NCBI GenBank assembly: GCA_039029455.1
Contig: JBCCGE010000146.1
Coordinates: forward strand, 1 to 5,755
DNA length: 5,755 nucleotides
Origin: JBCCGE01 sp039029455
GTDB lineage: Bacteria > Pseudomonadota > Gammaproteobacteria > Arenicellales > Poriferihabitantaceae
Reading direction: 5' to 3'
The first letter of the stretch is position 1; every line of letters begins with the position of its first letter. Below the pieces are notes generated by a model. It did no database searches and had not been told where the DNA came from. It saw only the letters and a program-made list of their open reading frames with translations. The translations under genes and the position numbers were made by a program. Below, piece after piece: positions 1 to 5,654 of this stretch.

Positions 1-1
1 A

Positions 2-415
2 AATAAAGCAGGTTTGAAGCCAAAACCGGAAATAGGTACTCATTTCGGTGCCGGCGGTGATACATCGCAAGCCGAGCTGGAAGCGGAAGGTACGCGTGAC
101 CCACAGATTCTTATCGATACTGCAAACGAATGCCTGAACGCCGGCGCTTCAATCATCATGATCGAGTCAGAGGGGATTACTGAAAACGCGAATCCATGGC
201 GTACTGATGTCGCTGCGAAGATCATGAAAGAGGTTGGTATGGAGAACGTGATGTTTGAAGCTGCCGATCCCGAGGTGTTCCAGTGGTACGTAAAAAACTA
301 CGGTATCGATGTCAATATGTTTATCGACCACTCTCAAATCACCCAGCTGGAGTGCCTGCGGCGCGGCATTTGGGGTACCAAGAGCACGTTTGGGCGTATC
401 ACGACACACCGTTAA
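2..415 (+). CDS. comA: Phosphosulfolactate synthase (ComA family), C-terminal part, cut by window edge
   Basis: Family knowledge: ComA joins sulfite to phosphoenolpyruvate to give (2R)-phospho-3-sulfolactate, the first step of the archaeal coenzyme M route. Bacterial homologues (B. subtilis YitD type) serve sulfolactate or unknown roles, and plant HSA32 is related. It is a cytosolic TIM-barrel protein. Seen here: the frame is open from the left edge with no stop before the first base, so the N-terminal part (about 110 residues of a roughly 250-residue family) lies outside. The visible 137 codons hold the KPEIG strand followed by a glycine-rich THFGAGGD turn, the IIMIESEGIT segment, and the C-terminal GIWGTKSTFGRI block. 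It stops at TAA 413-415. A TTG at 14 is an internal codon in the KPEIG region, not a start. No downstream partner gene follows; ung is convergent. The family call is fairly sure, the physiological role is not. Confidence 0.85.
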   Translation, partial: NKAGLKPKPEIGTHFGAGGDTSQAELEAEGTRDPQILIDTANECLNAGASIIMIESEGITENANPWRTDVAAKIMKEVGMENVMFEAADPEVFQWYVKNYGIDVNMFIDHSQITQLECLRRGIWGTKSTFGRITTHR

Positions 416-487
416 GACATAGTGTGTCCTTGATTAGGCCGCTGAGTCAGGTATTCATTGCCGGACCCTGAGGGCTTGTGGCACGAA

Positions 488-511
488 GAACCCCGGCGTT
501 TGTCGGGGTTC
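488..511 (+). terminator. GC-rich hairpin, probable terminator of comA
   Basis: GAACCCCG at 488-495 pairs perfectly with CGGGGTTC at 504-511 around an 8-base loop. It lies 72 bases after the comA stop and before the convergent ung, where a terminator is expected. Only two T fall at the end of the right arm and no U-run follows, so it could also be an RNA-stabilising 3' hairpin. Confidence 0.5.
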
Positions 512-654
512 CGATCTGGTGTCAGAGACAGGTTATTGACGCGGTTGATATCTCTCGACTCAAATACGCCGTTTTCGAAAAAGCTGGTGTGAAAATAGCG
601 CGTTCAGCGCAAAACTCTCACAGCTGAACAAGTGTGCCATTTTTCAGTTTTGTC

Positions 655-680
655 CTGATCTGTTGTCTTTTATAGATCAG
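655..680. repeat. Inverted repeat downstream of ung
   Basis: CTGATCT (655-661) and AGATCAG (674-680) form a perfect 7-bp stem with a 12-base loop, 66 bases beyond the ung stop on the minus strand. No T-run follows on either strand, so it is only a candidate 3' end structure. Confidence 0.35.
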
Positions 681-746
681 TGCGCGGGAAGTCTCACATT
701 AATTGACCGTTTGCAGGGTTATCCGTCCCGAAAAAACAGATCGATC

Positions 747-1427
747 TCATTCCAGTTCCCAATCGATAGGTGCAAGACCTCTCGATTCCAGAAAAGCGTT
801 GGTTTTCGAGAATGGCTTGCTACCGAAAAATCCATTGCTGGCGGAGTAGGGCGATGGGTGTGGCGACTCAACAATAAAATGCTTGTCTGAATCAATGAGC
901 ACCTTTTTTCCTTGTGCAAATTTCCCCCACAAAATAAAAACCAGGTTTTCTTTTTGCGCAGACAACACGGATATGTTTTTGTCAGTGAATTGTTCCCAGC
1001 CCTGATTCTGGTGAGACCCGGGACTTTTTTCTCTAACTGTTAAAACAGAATTCAGCATAAGAATTCCCTGCGAGGTCCAGCGACTTAAATCACCGCTTTG
1101 CGGAACCCGGGCAGAAATATCAGAATGCATTTCCTTAAATATGTTCTTCAAAGAGGGCGGTGGCGTAATACCGGGGCTGACAGAAAAGCACAAACCGTTG
1201 GCTTGTCCGGGACCATGGTAAGGATCTTGTCCGATAATGACCGCCTTCACCGTGTCAAAAGGCGTATTGTCATACGCGGCGAAAATCCTTGATCCTGGTG
1301 GGAAAACCCGATGATGCGACTTTTCTTCCAGTAAAAATGATTTCAGTTCTCTAAAATAGTTTTTCTGAAATTCGTCCTGTAATACGTTTAGCCACGAAGG
1401 GTGAATGTTGGGCGATACTGAAGTCAT
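747..1427 (-). CDS. ung: Uracil-DNA glycosylase, family 1
   Basis: Removes uracil from DNA by cleaving the N-glycosidic bond, the first step of base excision repair in the cytosol/nucleoid. The 226 residues compare with 229 in E. coli Ung. Visible motifs: the water-activating loop GQDPYHG at 66-72 (Asp68 equals E. coli Asp64, Tyr70 shields thymine), Phe81 of GLCFSV for base stacking, Asn126 in LMLNSVLTV for uracil recognition, FILWG at 164-168, and the HPSP minor-groove loop at 190-193 with catalytic His190. It ends in the PIDW block as in E. coli. Oddity: the residue after HPSP is Tyr194, where E. coli has the DNA-intercalating Leu191. The ATG at 1427 gives a normal-length N-terminus but has no clear Shine-Dalgarno. 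It appears to be a single-gene unit, divergent from the phosphodiesterase and convergent with comA. The identification is very secure. Confidence 0.97.
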   Translation of the reverse strand: MTSVSPNIHPSWLNVLQDEFQKNYFRELKSFLLEEKSHHRVFPPGSRIFAAYDNTPFDTVKAVIIGQDPYHGPGQANGLCFSVSPGITPPPSLKNIFKEMHSDISARVPQSGDLSRWTSQGILMLNSVLTVREKSPGSHQNQGWEQFTDKNISVLSAQKENLVFILWGKFAQGKKVLIDSDKHFIVESPHPSPYSASNGFFGSKPFSKTNAFLESRGLAPIDWELE

Positions 1428-1935
1428 GGGTATCGTTTTAGCCTGCTTTATTTTGAATGAGGTGCTCCGATTGTACTGACGAAACCAGAGAAGGTTTCGA
1501 ATACCTTGGACTATTTCGCGAATTGGCGGGCAGGGAAATCAAATTTGAGGACTTGTGATGGGCTGAGATCAGTGCGAAGTGAAGCTGAGGGGAATAAGTT
1601 GTGCCGGGCTCATTCAATGAGCCCTAAGCGATTGTTCGCATATTCAATCGGTTATGCGTGCCATGCGGTTGGTCAAAATTTATAAACAATGATCTTTTCA
1701 GTTTCCTTAAAACGGGATGCACCAATGTGCCGATACTTCTCGAGCTCTAATCTCAGGGTTTTGTTCGTCAGAGGCTACGTGATGGGTGATTTAATGGGTC
1801 GGCTTAGTCTCACATTACCCTGATTAACGCATCATGGTCGCGACAGATTTGTAGATCATATGGAAGCGAATCTCTTGTGTCGGAGATAAATGATGGATAA
1901 CTTCGCGCATTAGTCTCCAGCACACTGCCATTGGA
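1428..1935. other. Divergent intergenic region between ung and the phosphodiesterase
   Basis: These 508 bases must hold the promoters of two divergent genes. I see no gene with recognisable homology. The visible content is: TACAAT on the minus strand (1475-1470), a possible -10 for ung about 45 bases upstream of its start but without a good -35; an imperfect palindrome around a central TTCGAA near 1491-1507; a perfect palindrome at 1606-1624; and a seven-codon ORF at 1890-1913 behind GGAG. No convincing full promoter for the phosphodiesterase was found by eye. The length is generous for two housekeeping-type genes, so a small RNA or a decayed gene cannot be excluded. Confidence 0.5.
1606..1624. 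repeat. Perfect short palindrome (9-bp arms)
   Basis: GGGCTCATT, one C, then AATGAGCCC. As RNA it would fold as a 7-bp stem with a 5-base loop. It lies about 180 bases upstream of ung and 310 upstream of the phosphodiesterase. No T-run follows on either strand, so a terminator is unlikely. It could be an operator half-site pair or part of an untranslated-region structure; the function is unknown. Confidence 0.5.
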
Positions 1936-2697
1936 ATGAAATTTATTCATATCACAGACATTCATCTGGTCGGTCCGGGCGCATTGCTACACGAGCTCAA
2001 TCCCGCGGAGCGGTTTGCACGATGCATTGACGATATCAACCTCAATCACTCAGATGCTGAATGTTGTGTGATAACCGGAGATCTGGCCGATGCAGGGGAA
2101 TCGATGGCATATAAATTACTCCAGGATGAAATGGCGCGCTGCAACCTGCCTTGTCACGTGCTGGTTGGGAATCACGATCTCCGTGACCCGGCACGCGAGC
2201 AGATCAATTCTGTTCAGCTGGATGCAAATGGTTTTGTGCAGTCCGCAGTAGAAACTTCCGCCGGAGTTTTCGTGTTGCTGGATACGCTGGTAGCGGGAGA
2301 CCATTATGGAGAGTACTGTGAGGCGCGACGAAGCTGGCTCAAAACACAATTGGAAACACATCGAGGGAAAAGTATTTTTCTATTTATGCACCACCCTCCA
2401 TTTGATATTCACTTACCCTGCCTTGACGTCATCGCGCTTCGAAACCAGGATGAGTTTGCTGAAATCGTAAGGTCATCTTGCGATGATATTCGTCATTTGT
2501 TCTTTGGGCATGCCCACCGTCCTCTGTCGGGGAACTGGATGGGGATTTCCTATTCTTCCCTGAGAGGTACCAACCATCAGGTTGCGCTGGACTTCGATGT
2601 GCCGGAAATCATTTACGTTGATGAGCCTCCGGAATATGCAGTAGTGTTCGTTGATGACGATCGCATCGTTGTGCATACCCATAGTTATCCTTTGTGA
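1936..2697 (+). CDS. Metallophosphoesterase, GpdQ/CpdA-type class III phosphodiesterase
   Basis: A cytosolic dinuclear-metal phosphodiesterase (calcineurin-like fold) of 253 residues, with no signal peptide. Relatives hydrolyse glycerophosphodiesters (GpdQ) or 3',5'-cyclic nucleotides (CpdA, Rv0805); the sequence alone does not choose. All metal motifs are in order: TDIH (Asp8, His10), GDL (Asp49), GNHD (Asn79, His80, Asp81), MHHPP (His152/His153) and GHAHR (His192, His194). The later GTNHQVALDF block (211-220) and the EPPEYAV C-terminal strand resemble GpdQ-type enzymes. The ATG at 1936 puts MKFIHITDIH at the normal N-terminus. The frame upstream is stopped at 1891-1893 with no other start, so the start is fixed despite a weak ribosome site (TTGGA touching the ATG). 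The DMT transporter starts 26 bases after the stop, suggesting one transcript. The family is sure, the substrate open. Confidence 0.92.
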   Translation: MKFIHITDIHLVGPGALLHELNPAERFARCIDDINLNHSDAECCVITGDLADAGESMAYKLLQDEMARCNLPCHVLVGNHDLRDPAREQINSVQLDANGFVQSAVETSAGVFVLLDTLVAGDHYGEYCEARRSWLKTQLETHRGKSIFLFMHHPPFDIHLPCLDVIALRNQDEFAEIVRSSCDDIRHLFFGHAHRPLSGNWMGISYSSLRGTNHQVALDFDVPEIIYVDEPPEYAVVFVDDDRIVVHTHSYPL

Positions 2698-2723
2698 TTA
2701 GTCTTTTCACTGGTTTCTAATCA

Positions 2724-3590
2724 ATGATCGTCTCCGCTGTTAATCTTGCTGTTTTATGTCTGATCGCGTCCGGACTGCTCGATCTGGTATTCAAAAAGTA
2801 CGCAGCTTTGCCAAGGTCGCGAGGTATGTTGATTTTTGGCATCGGTTTTGTGTGGATTGTGATGCAGTTTGCGCTCATGAAGTACACCGGTGATGTGATC
2901 AGCATTGACAAAACCACGCTGATCTATGGGTTGGTTGCCGGAGTATTTCTCACACTGTCAAATATTATGCTGGTCGAATGCATGGGGCATTTGCCGATCA
3001 GTACAGCATCGACAATTTACCGGTTGAATACCATTCCGTTGGTGCTTATCGCGATTTCGTTTTTGGGGGAAGAGATCAACCTTTTAAGGGCTCTGGGTAT
3101 CGCATGTGGCCTAATTACCGTATCCCTGTTGTATCAGTCGCCGCAGTCAACAGTTCAGAGAACGTCGAGTTATTCACTGTTTCTCGCACTAATCATTCTT
3201 GCCAGCGTCATTCGCGCACTATACGTCGTGGTTACAAAGGCCGGCGTTAATAATGGCGGAGATTCCAATACAATGATGTTGATGGCGGCAGCAGCCTGGT
3301 GTGTTGGTGGTCTGGCCTATGCACGTTTCAGGGAACACCAGATCGAATTGAATGCGCGCACAATCAAATACATTCTTACTGCGGGAATGCTGGTTTTCAG
3401 CATCGTCTGGCTGCTCACAACTGCGTTGACCCTCGGGGATGCGAGCATTGTGACTCCTATCGCCAACATGGGATTTGCAGCTGCGTTCCTGTTTTCACTG
3501 CTGTTTCGGATGGAGTCTATTGACTCAAAAAAAATCTCAGCTATCGGGCTGGCGATTCTTTCAATTTTCCTTCTGACCCGATCCGTCTAG
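2724..3590 (+). CDS. DMT-superfamily EamA-type membrane transporter
   Basis: An inner-membrane protein of 288 residues with about ten hydrophobic helices, near 3-21, 33-52, 65-83, 92-114, 121-137, 149-170, 183-201, 214-234, 241-261 and 270-285. This is the usual length and 5+5 repeat arrangement of EamA exporters (RhaT/YdcZ-like metabolite efflux). The loop FLGEEINLLRALGIACGL (113-130) between helices 4 and 5 is the typical end-of-repeat signature (a GE pair, then hydrophobic and R..G). Members export amino acids, nucleobases and other small metabolites, so the substrate cannot be predicted. The ATG at 2724 lies just behind an in-frame TAA at 2718-2720, so no earlier start exists; there is no good Shine-Dalgarno. 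It follows the phosphodiesterase by 26 bases, and translation may depend on that gene. I see no terminator after the stop. Confidence 0.88.
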   Translation: MIVSAVNLAVLCLIASGLLDLVFKKYAALPRSRGMLIFGIGFVWIVMQFALMKYTGDVISIDKTTLIYGLVAGVFLTLSNIMLVECMGHLPISTASTIYRLNTIPLVLIAISFLGEEINLLRALGIACGLITVSLLYQSPQSTVQRTSSYSLFLALIILASVIRALYVVVTKAGVNNGGDSNTMMLMAAAAWCVGGLAYARFREHQIELNARTIKYILTAGMLVFSIVWLLTTALTLGDASIVTPIANMGFAAAFLFSLLFRMESIDSKKISAIGLAILSIFLLTRSV

Positions 3591-3677
3591 CTGTGCCGGA
3601 TATCTGAAATACCGCTCCCCTATGTTAATCGCAATTGAGCTGGTTTCATCTGTAAAGGGTACAAAAGAACAGATTAT

Positions 3678-3705
3678 TTGATGTATGTCATATGCTTGAT
3701 AGAAT
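3678..3705 (+). promoter_or_regulatory. Sigma70-like promoter for the leader ORF and tauD-like gene
   Basis: TTGATG (3678-3683, 4 of 6 to consensus) and TAGAAT (3700-3705, 5 of 6) are separated by 16 bases, with A/T-rich sequence upstream. Transcription would begin near 3712, leaving a leader of roughly 77 bases before the dioxygenase ATG. This was found by eye and not scored against the background. Confidence 0.55.
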
Positions 3706-3728
3706 ATTGGCGAGAAGGCCTTGAAGAG

Positions 3729-3742
3729 GGGCATCTATGCCC
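3729..3742 (+). repeat. Perfect hairpin over the leader ORF start codon
   Basis: GGGCAT (3729-3734) and ATGCCC (3737-3742) form a perfect 6-bp inverted repeat around CT; in RNA this would be a 5-bp stem with a UCUA loop. The left arm begins at the end of the GAGG ribosome site and the right arm begins with the AUG at 3737, so folding would mask initiation of the leader ORF. It could equally be a DNA operator just downstream of the promoter. Confidence 0.5.
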
Positions 3743-3787
3743 ACAATAAATTCTGAACTAACCCGAATTACAGTACGTGGAGACTGA
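3737..3787 (+). CDS. Putative 16-residue leader peptide upstream of the tauD-like gene
   Basis: ATG at 3737 opens a 16-codon frame reading MPTINSELTRITVRGD, stopping at TGA 3785-3787. AAGAGG at 3724-3729 lies 7 bases before the ATG, a better ribosome site than most genes here have. The stop ends one base before the dioxygenase ATG (3789), an arrangement typical of translational coupling. The peptide has no run of one amino acid and no attenuator hairpin pair that I can see, so classical attenuation is not indicated. It may simply be a chance ORF. Confidence 0.35.
   Translation: MPTINSELTRITVRGD
3779..3782 (+). promoter_or_regulatory. Ribosome binding site that fixes the tauD-like start
   Basis: GGAG followed by six bases and then ATG at 3789. 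The in-frame GTG at 3777, four codons earlier, overlaps this site and has no Shine-Dalgarno of its own, so the ATG is preferred. Confidence 0.7.
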
Positions 3788-3788
3788 G

Positions 3789-4637
3789 ATGGTTGCTGCT
3801 GTCAAGAATGCCTATCGTAAGATTACCGCTGCACCTTTTGCCCCCAACCTTGGGGCTGAAATATACGGTGTTGATTTGAGCAAGCCGGTACCTGATGACC
3901 AGTTCGAGGAAATCCATCAGGCGTTTCTGGACTATCAGGTGCTGTTCTTCAAAGAGCAGAAAGAGATTCCGCCCGAGCTGCACGTTGAATTTGGCAAGCG
4001 TTTTGGTGAATTGCATGCTCATCCGGCTGCGCCCACTATGGAAGGGCATCCGGAGATTTTTGAAATTCATGCGACGCGCAATTCAAAGGTGGCCAACGGA
4101 GAATTCTGGCATTCCGATGTGTCCTGCGATGAAATTCCTCCACTTGGCACCATGCTTCAGCTGCATATTCTGCCGCCGTGCGGCGGAGACACGATGTTCA
4201 GCAATATGTACTCCGCATACGACACGCTCTCTCAGCCGATAAAGTCGATGGTGGACGATTTAACAGCAACCCATGCTTCAGAGCATATTTACAAGGGACG
4301 GTATTCCGACCGTGGTCAGAATGATGCAGATATTGACTGTCCGGTTGCGGTTCATCCTGTAGTGCGCACCCATCCTGATACGGGACGCAAGGCATTATTT
4401 GTCAATAGAACTTTTACCGTCCGCATCAACGATCTTTCTGATGATGAGAGCGCTGCGGTGCTCGAGATGCTGTTTCATCACTGTGAGCACATTGACCATC
4501 AGATCCGATTCCGCTGGAGTCACAATGACATGGCTTTTTGGGACAACCGCTGCTGCATGCATCGCGCCATTTGGGATTACTGGCCGGAAGAGCGTAAAGG
4601 GCGGCGGGTAACGATCAAAGGCGATCGACCTCGCTGA
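3789..4637 (+). CDS. TauD/TfdA-family Fe(II)/2-oxoglutarate dioxygenase
   Basis: A cytosolic non-haem iron oxygenase coupling 2-oxoglutarate decarboxylation to substrate hydroxylation; in TauD this splits taurine into aminoacetaldehyde and sulfite. The 282 residues from ATG 3789 compare with 283 for E. coli TauD. Seen: LGAEIYGVDL near the N-terminus, FGELHAHP (His78 equals TauD His70), the WHSD iron motif (His108, Asp110), PCGGDT, HPVVRTHP, ALFVN, and the C-terminal block with iron ligand His258, Arg269 (2-oxoglutarate carboxylate) and Arg273 (equivalent of sulfonate-binding Arg270). However, TauD Tyr73 is Ala81 here, and the surrounding HPAAPT differs, so taurine itself is doubtful; other sulfonates, sulfates or carboxylates are possible. 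No sulfonate ABC transporter is adjacent. The gene has its own promoter and leader. An in-frame TAA at 3759-3761 limits any extension; GTG 3777 would add four residues. Family sure, substrate unknown. Confidence 0.92.
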   Translation: MVAAVKNAYRKITAAPFAPNLGAEIYGVDLSKPVPDDQFEEIHQAFLDYQVLFFKEQKEIPPELHVEFGKRFGELHAHPAAPTMEGHPEIFEIHATRNSKVANGEFWHSDVSCDEIPPLGTMLQLHILPPCGGDTMFSNMYSAYDTLSQPIKSMVDDLTATHASEHIYKGRYSDRGQNDADIDCPVAVHPVVRTHPDTGRKALFVNRTFTVRINDLSDDESAAVLEMLFHHCEHIDHQIRFRWSHNDMAFWDNRCCMHRAIWDYWPEERKGRRVTIKGDRPR

Positions 4638-4828
4638 TCGGAAAGGAATCGGTGGTCCTCGTTTGAGCGTTTTGATTATCAAGCGCGCCCGGACTGCCTG
4701 TTCGGAAGATTCCCGGCTTGTAAGATCATTTGAATAATGCCAGTTGAAGCATTAGGTTCCTGCTCTATTTAAGCGTTAGCTCTACTTCCGATACGAATTC
4801 ACCTGAGGGTGGGTTTTTCACTCGTAGC

Positions 4829-5602
4829 TTAATTTTCTTCGATCGCCTTTACGTGGCGTAGCCACAGTCCGCCACCATTGCGTCCCTCACCAGGGGTGTA
4901 CGAACGATGACCAATTAACTGCTGGACTCTCGGTGACCGGTGGCTTAGGGAACCGAGTGGATGGTCGAGAGCGATAGATTCCTCTGGAGTCAGCCAACCC
5001 GCGACAAAACTTAGATGCATCGCCCGTCGCCAACCGTTGGTTGTCAGATTGGCACCACCTCCATGGAAAACATATCCGGAATAGATCAGGGCATCGCCCG
5101 GCCCGAGTTCCGCAGGCAGGCTTTCGACGTCTGTCCGATAATCAAGAGAGTCAGCTTTGTGACTTCCCGGTACGACTCGGGTGGCGCCGAGTTCTTCGGT
5201 GACATTGTCGAGACCAATCATGGCGCTTATCGTGACCTCGGGTGTATTCGGCCAGGTCCGGGCAATAAACTCCCACCAGTTGTCGGCATCACGATGCAGC
5301 GACTGGGCCTTCTCACCCGGTCCGATGTACATAACTTGTGCGGTGTTTAGCCAATAGCCGCCGCAGTTCGGCAGCAGCACCGCATCGGCAATTTCGGCAT
5401 AGCGTTCGTTATCGAGCATATCGAAGAATGCTGGCGACAAAAGACCGAGGCTCGAGAAGCGGACAGTGTTTGCTCCGACGAATTCCTTTCCCGCGCTGCC
5501 CATGCCTTGTGTCGCTGAACCGGGCAAGACTGATTCAGCATATACATCCGCTGCAGCACGTATAGTCTGGACCGTTTCAAGCGGGAAAAGTTGTTCAATC
5601 AC
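4829..5602 (-). CDS. Phytanoyl-CoA dioxygenase (PhyH) family oxygenase
   Basis: A second Fe(II)/2-oxoglutarate oxygenase, of a different family from its convergent neighbour; PhyH-family members hydroxylate lipids, osmolytes or secondary metabolites. Numbered from GTG 5602 (257 residues): GPGEKAQSLHRDADNWW supplies His103 and Asp105, GATRVVPGSH (139-148) is the conserved strand after the iron site, FHGGGAN gives the distal His180, and WRRAMHLSF holds the 2-oxoglutarate arginine (Arg192 or 193). The GPG...Q.LHRD pattern resembles members acting on secondary metabolites, a weak hint only. Start problem: upstream codons to 5640 continue the PhyH N-terminus (AAFDADGAL before VIEQLF), but no ATG, GTG or TTG lies in that frame before the stop at 5707-5705. 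A GTG at 5640 with a good ribosome site is out of frame by one base across seven A. The intact protein probably starts there; this sequence may carry an indel. Confidence 0.88.
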   Translation of the reverse strand: MIEQLFPLETVQTIRAAADVYAESVLPGSATQGMGSAGKEFVGANTVRFSSLGLLSPAFFDMLDNERYAEIADAVLLPNCGGYWLNTAQVMYIGPGEKAQSLHRDADNWWEFIARTWPNTPEVTISAMIGLDNVTEELGATRVVPGSHKADSLDYRTDVESLPAELGPGDALIYSGYVFHGGGANLTTNGWRRAMHLSFVAGWLTPEESIALDHPLGSLSHRSPRVQQLIGHRSYTPGEGRNGGGLWLRHVKAIEEN

Positions 5603-5637
5603 CAGTGCGCCGTCCGCGTCGAACGCAGCCTTTTTTT

Positions 5638-5654
5638 CACGATGCGAATCCTTT
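5638..5654 (-). promoter_or_regulatory. Ribosome site and GTG of the probable true phyH-family start
   Basis: On the minus strand AAAGGA (5654-5649) lies 8 bases before GTG (5640-5638), which runs directly into seven A (5637-5631). In its own frame this GTG meets a stop (TGA) after about a dozen codons. With one more A, or two fewer, it would read straight into the PhyH frame. No comparable site precedes the GTG at 5602. Confidence 0.5.

Larger units (their letters stand above)
416..746. other. Convergent intergenic region between comA and ung
   Basis: These 331 bases separate two genes that face each other. I see no ORF with a credible start and family resemblance; short open frames here are unconvincing or run into ung antisense. 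The region holds three inverted repeats: a GC-rich hairpin at 488-511, a long imperfect one at 582-625 and a 7-bp one at 655-680. Two of them are listed separately. This fits a 3' end region for both genes, although none of the hairpins has the U-run of a textbook intrinsic terminator. Confidence 0.6.

Noticed and set aside
14..16. TTG at 14 as a start of a 133-residue comA-like gene
   Set aside because: The frame stays open to the window edge and the sequence begins in the middle of the barrel, so this is a truncated view of a longer gene.
663..890. 75-codon plus-strand frame running into the 3' end of ung
   Set aside because: Most of it is antisense to ung, the start lacks a ribosome site, and the product resembles no family I know.
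3777..3788. GTG at 3777 as the start of the tauD-like gene
   Set aside because: No ribosome site precedes it, whereas ATG 3789 has GGAG with six-base spacing and the family N-terminus needs no extra residues.
3768..4070. Open frame of 100 codons antisense to the tauD-like gene
   Set aside because: It overlaps strongly supported coding sequence, shows no family motif and is a typical antisense shadow.
3895..4242. 115-codon plus-strand frame inside the tauD-like gene
   Set aside because: Wrong-frame shadow rich in Arg, Cys and Ser with no recognisable domain; the real frame carries all catalytic motifs.
4667..4686. Hairpin in the tauD-phyH gap (GCG...TTGAT with ATCAA...CGC)
   Set aside because: The stem has a bulge and a very tight loop and no T-run follows on either strand; too weak to call a terminator.
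4800..4818. CACC/GGTG stem followed by five T after the tauD-like gene
   Set aside because: Only four base pairs and the stem is not adjacent to the T-run; below a reasonable terminator standard.
5015..5350. 111-codon plus-strand frame opposite the PhyH-family gene
   Set aside because: Antisense of an enzyme with a complete motif set; no independent signal for a gene.
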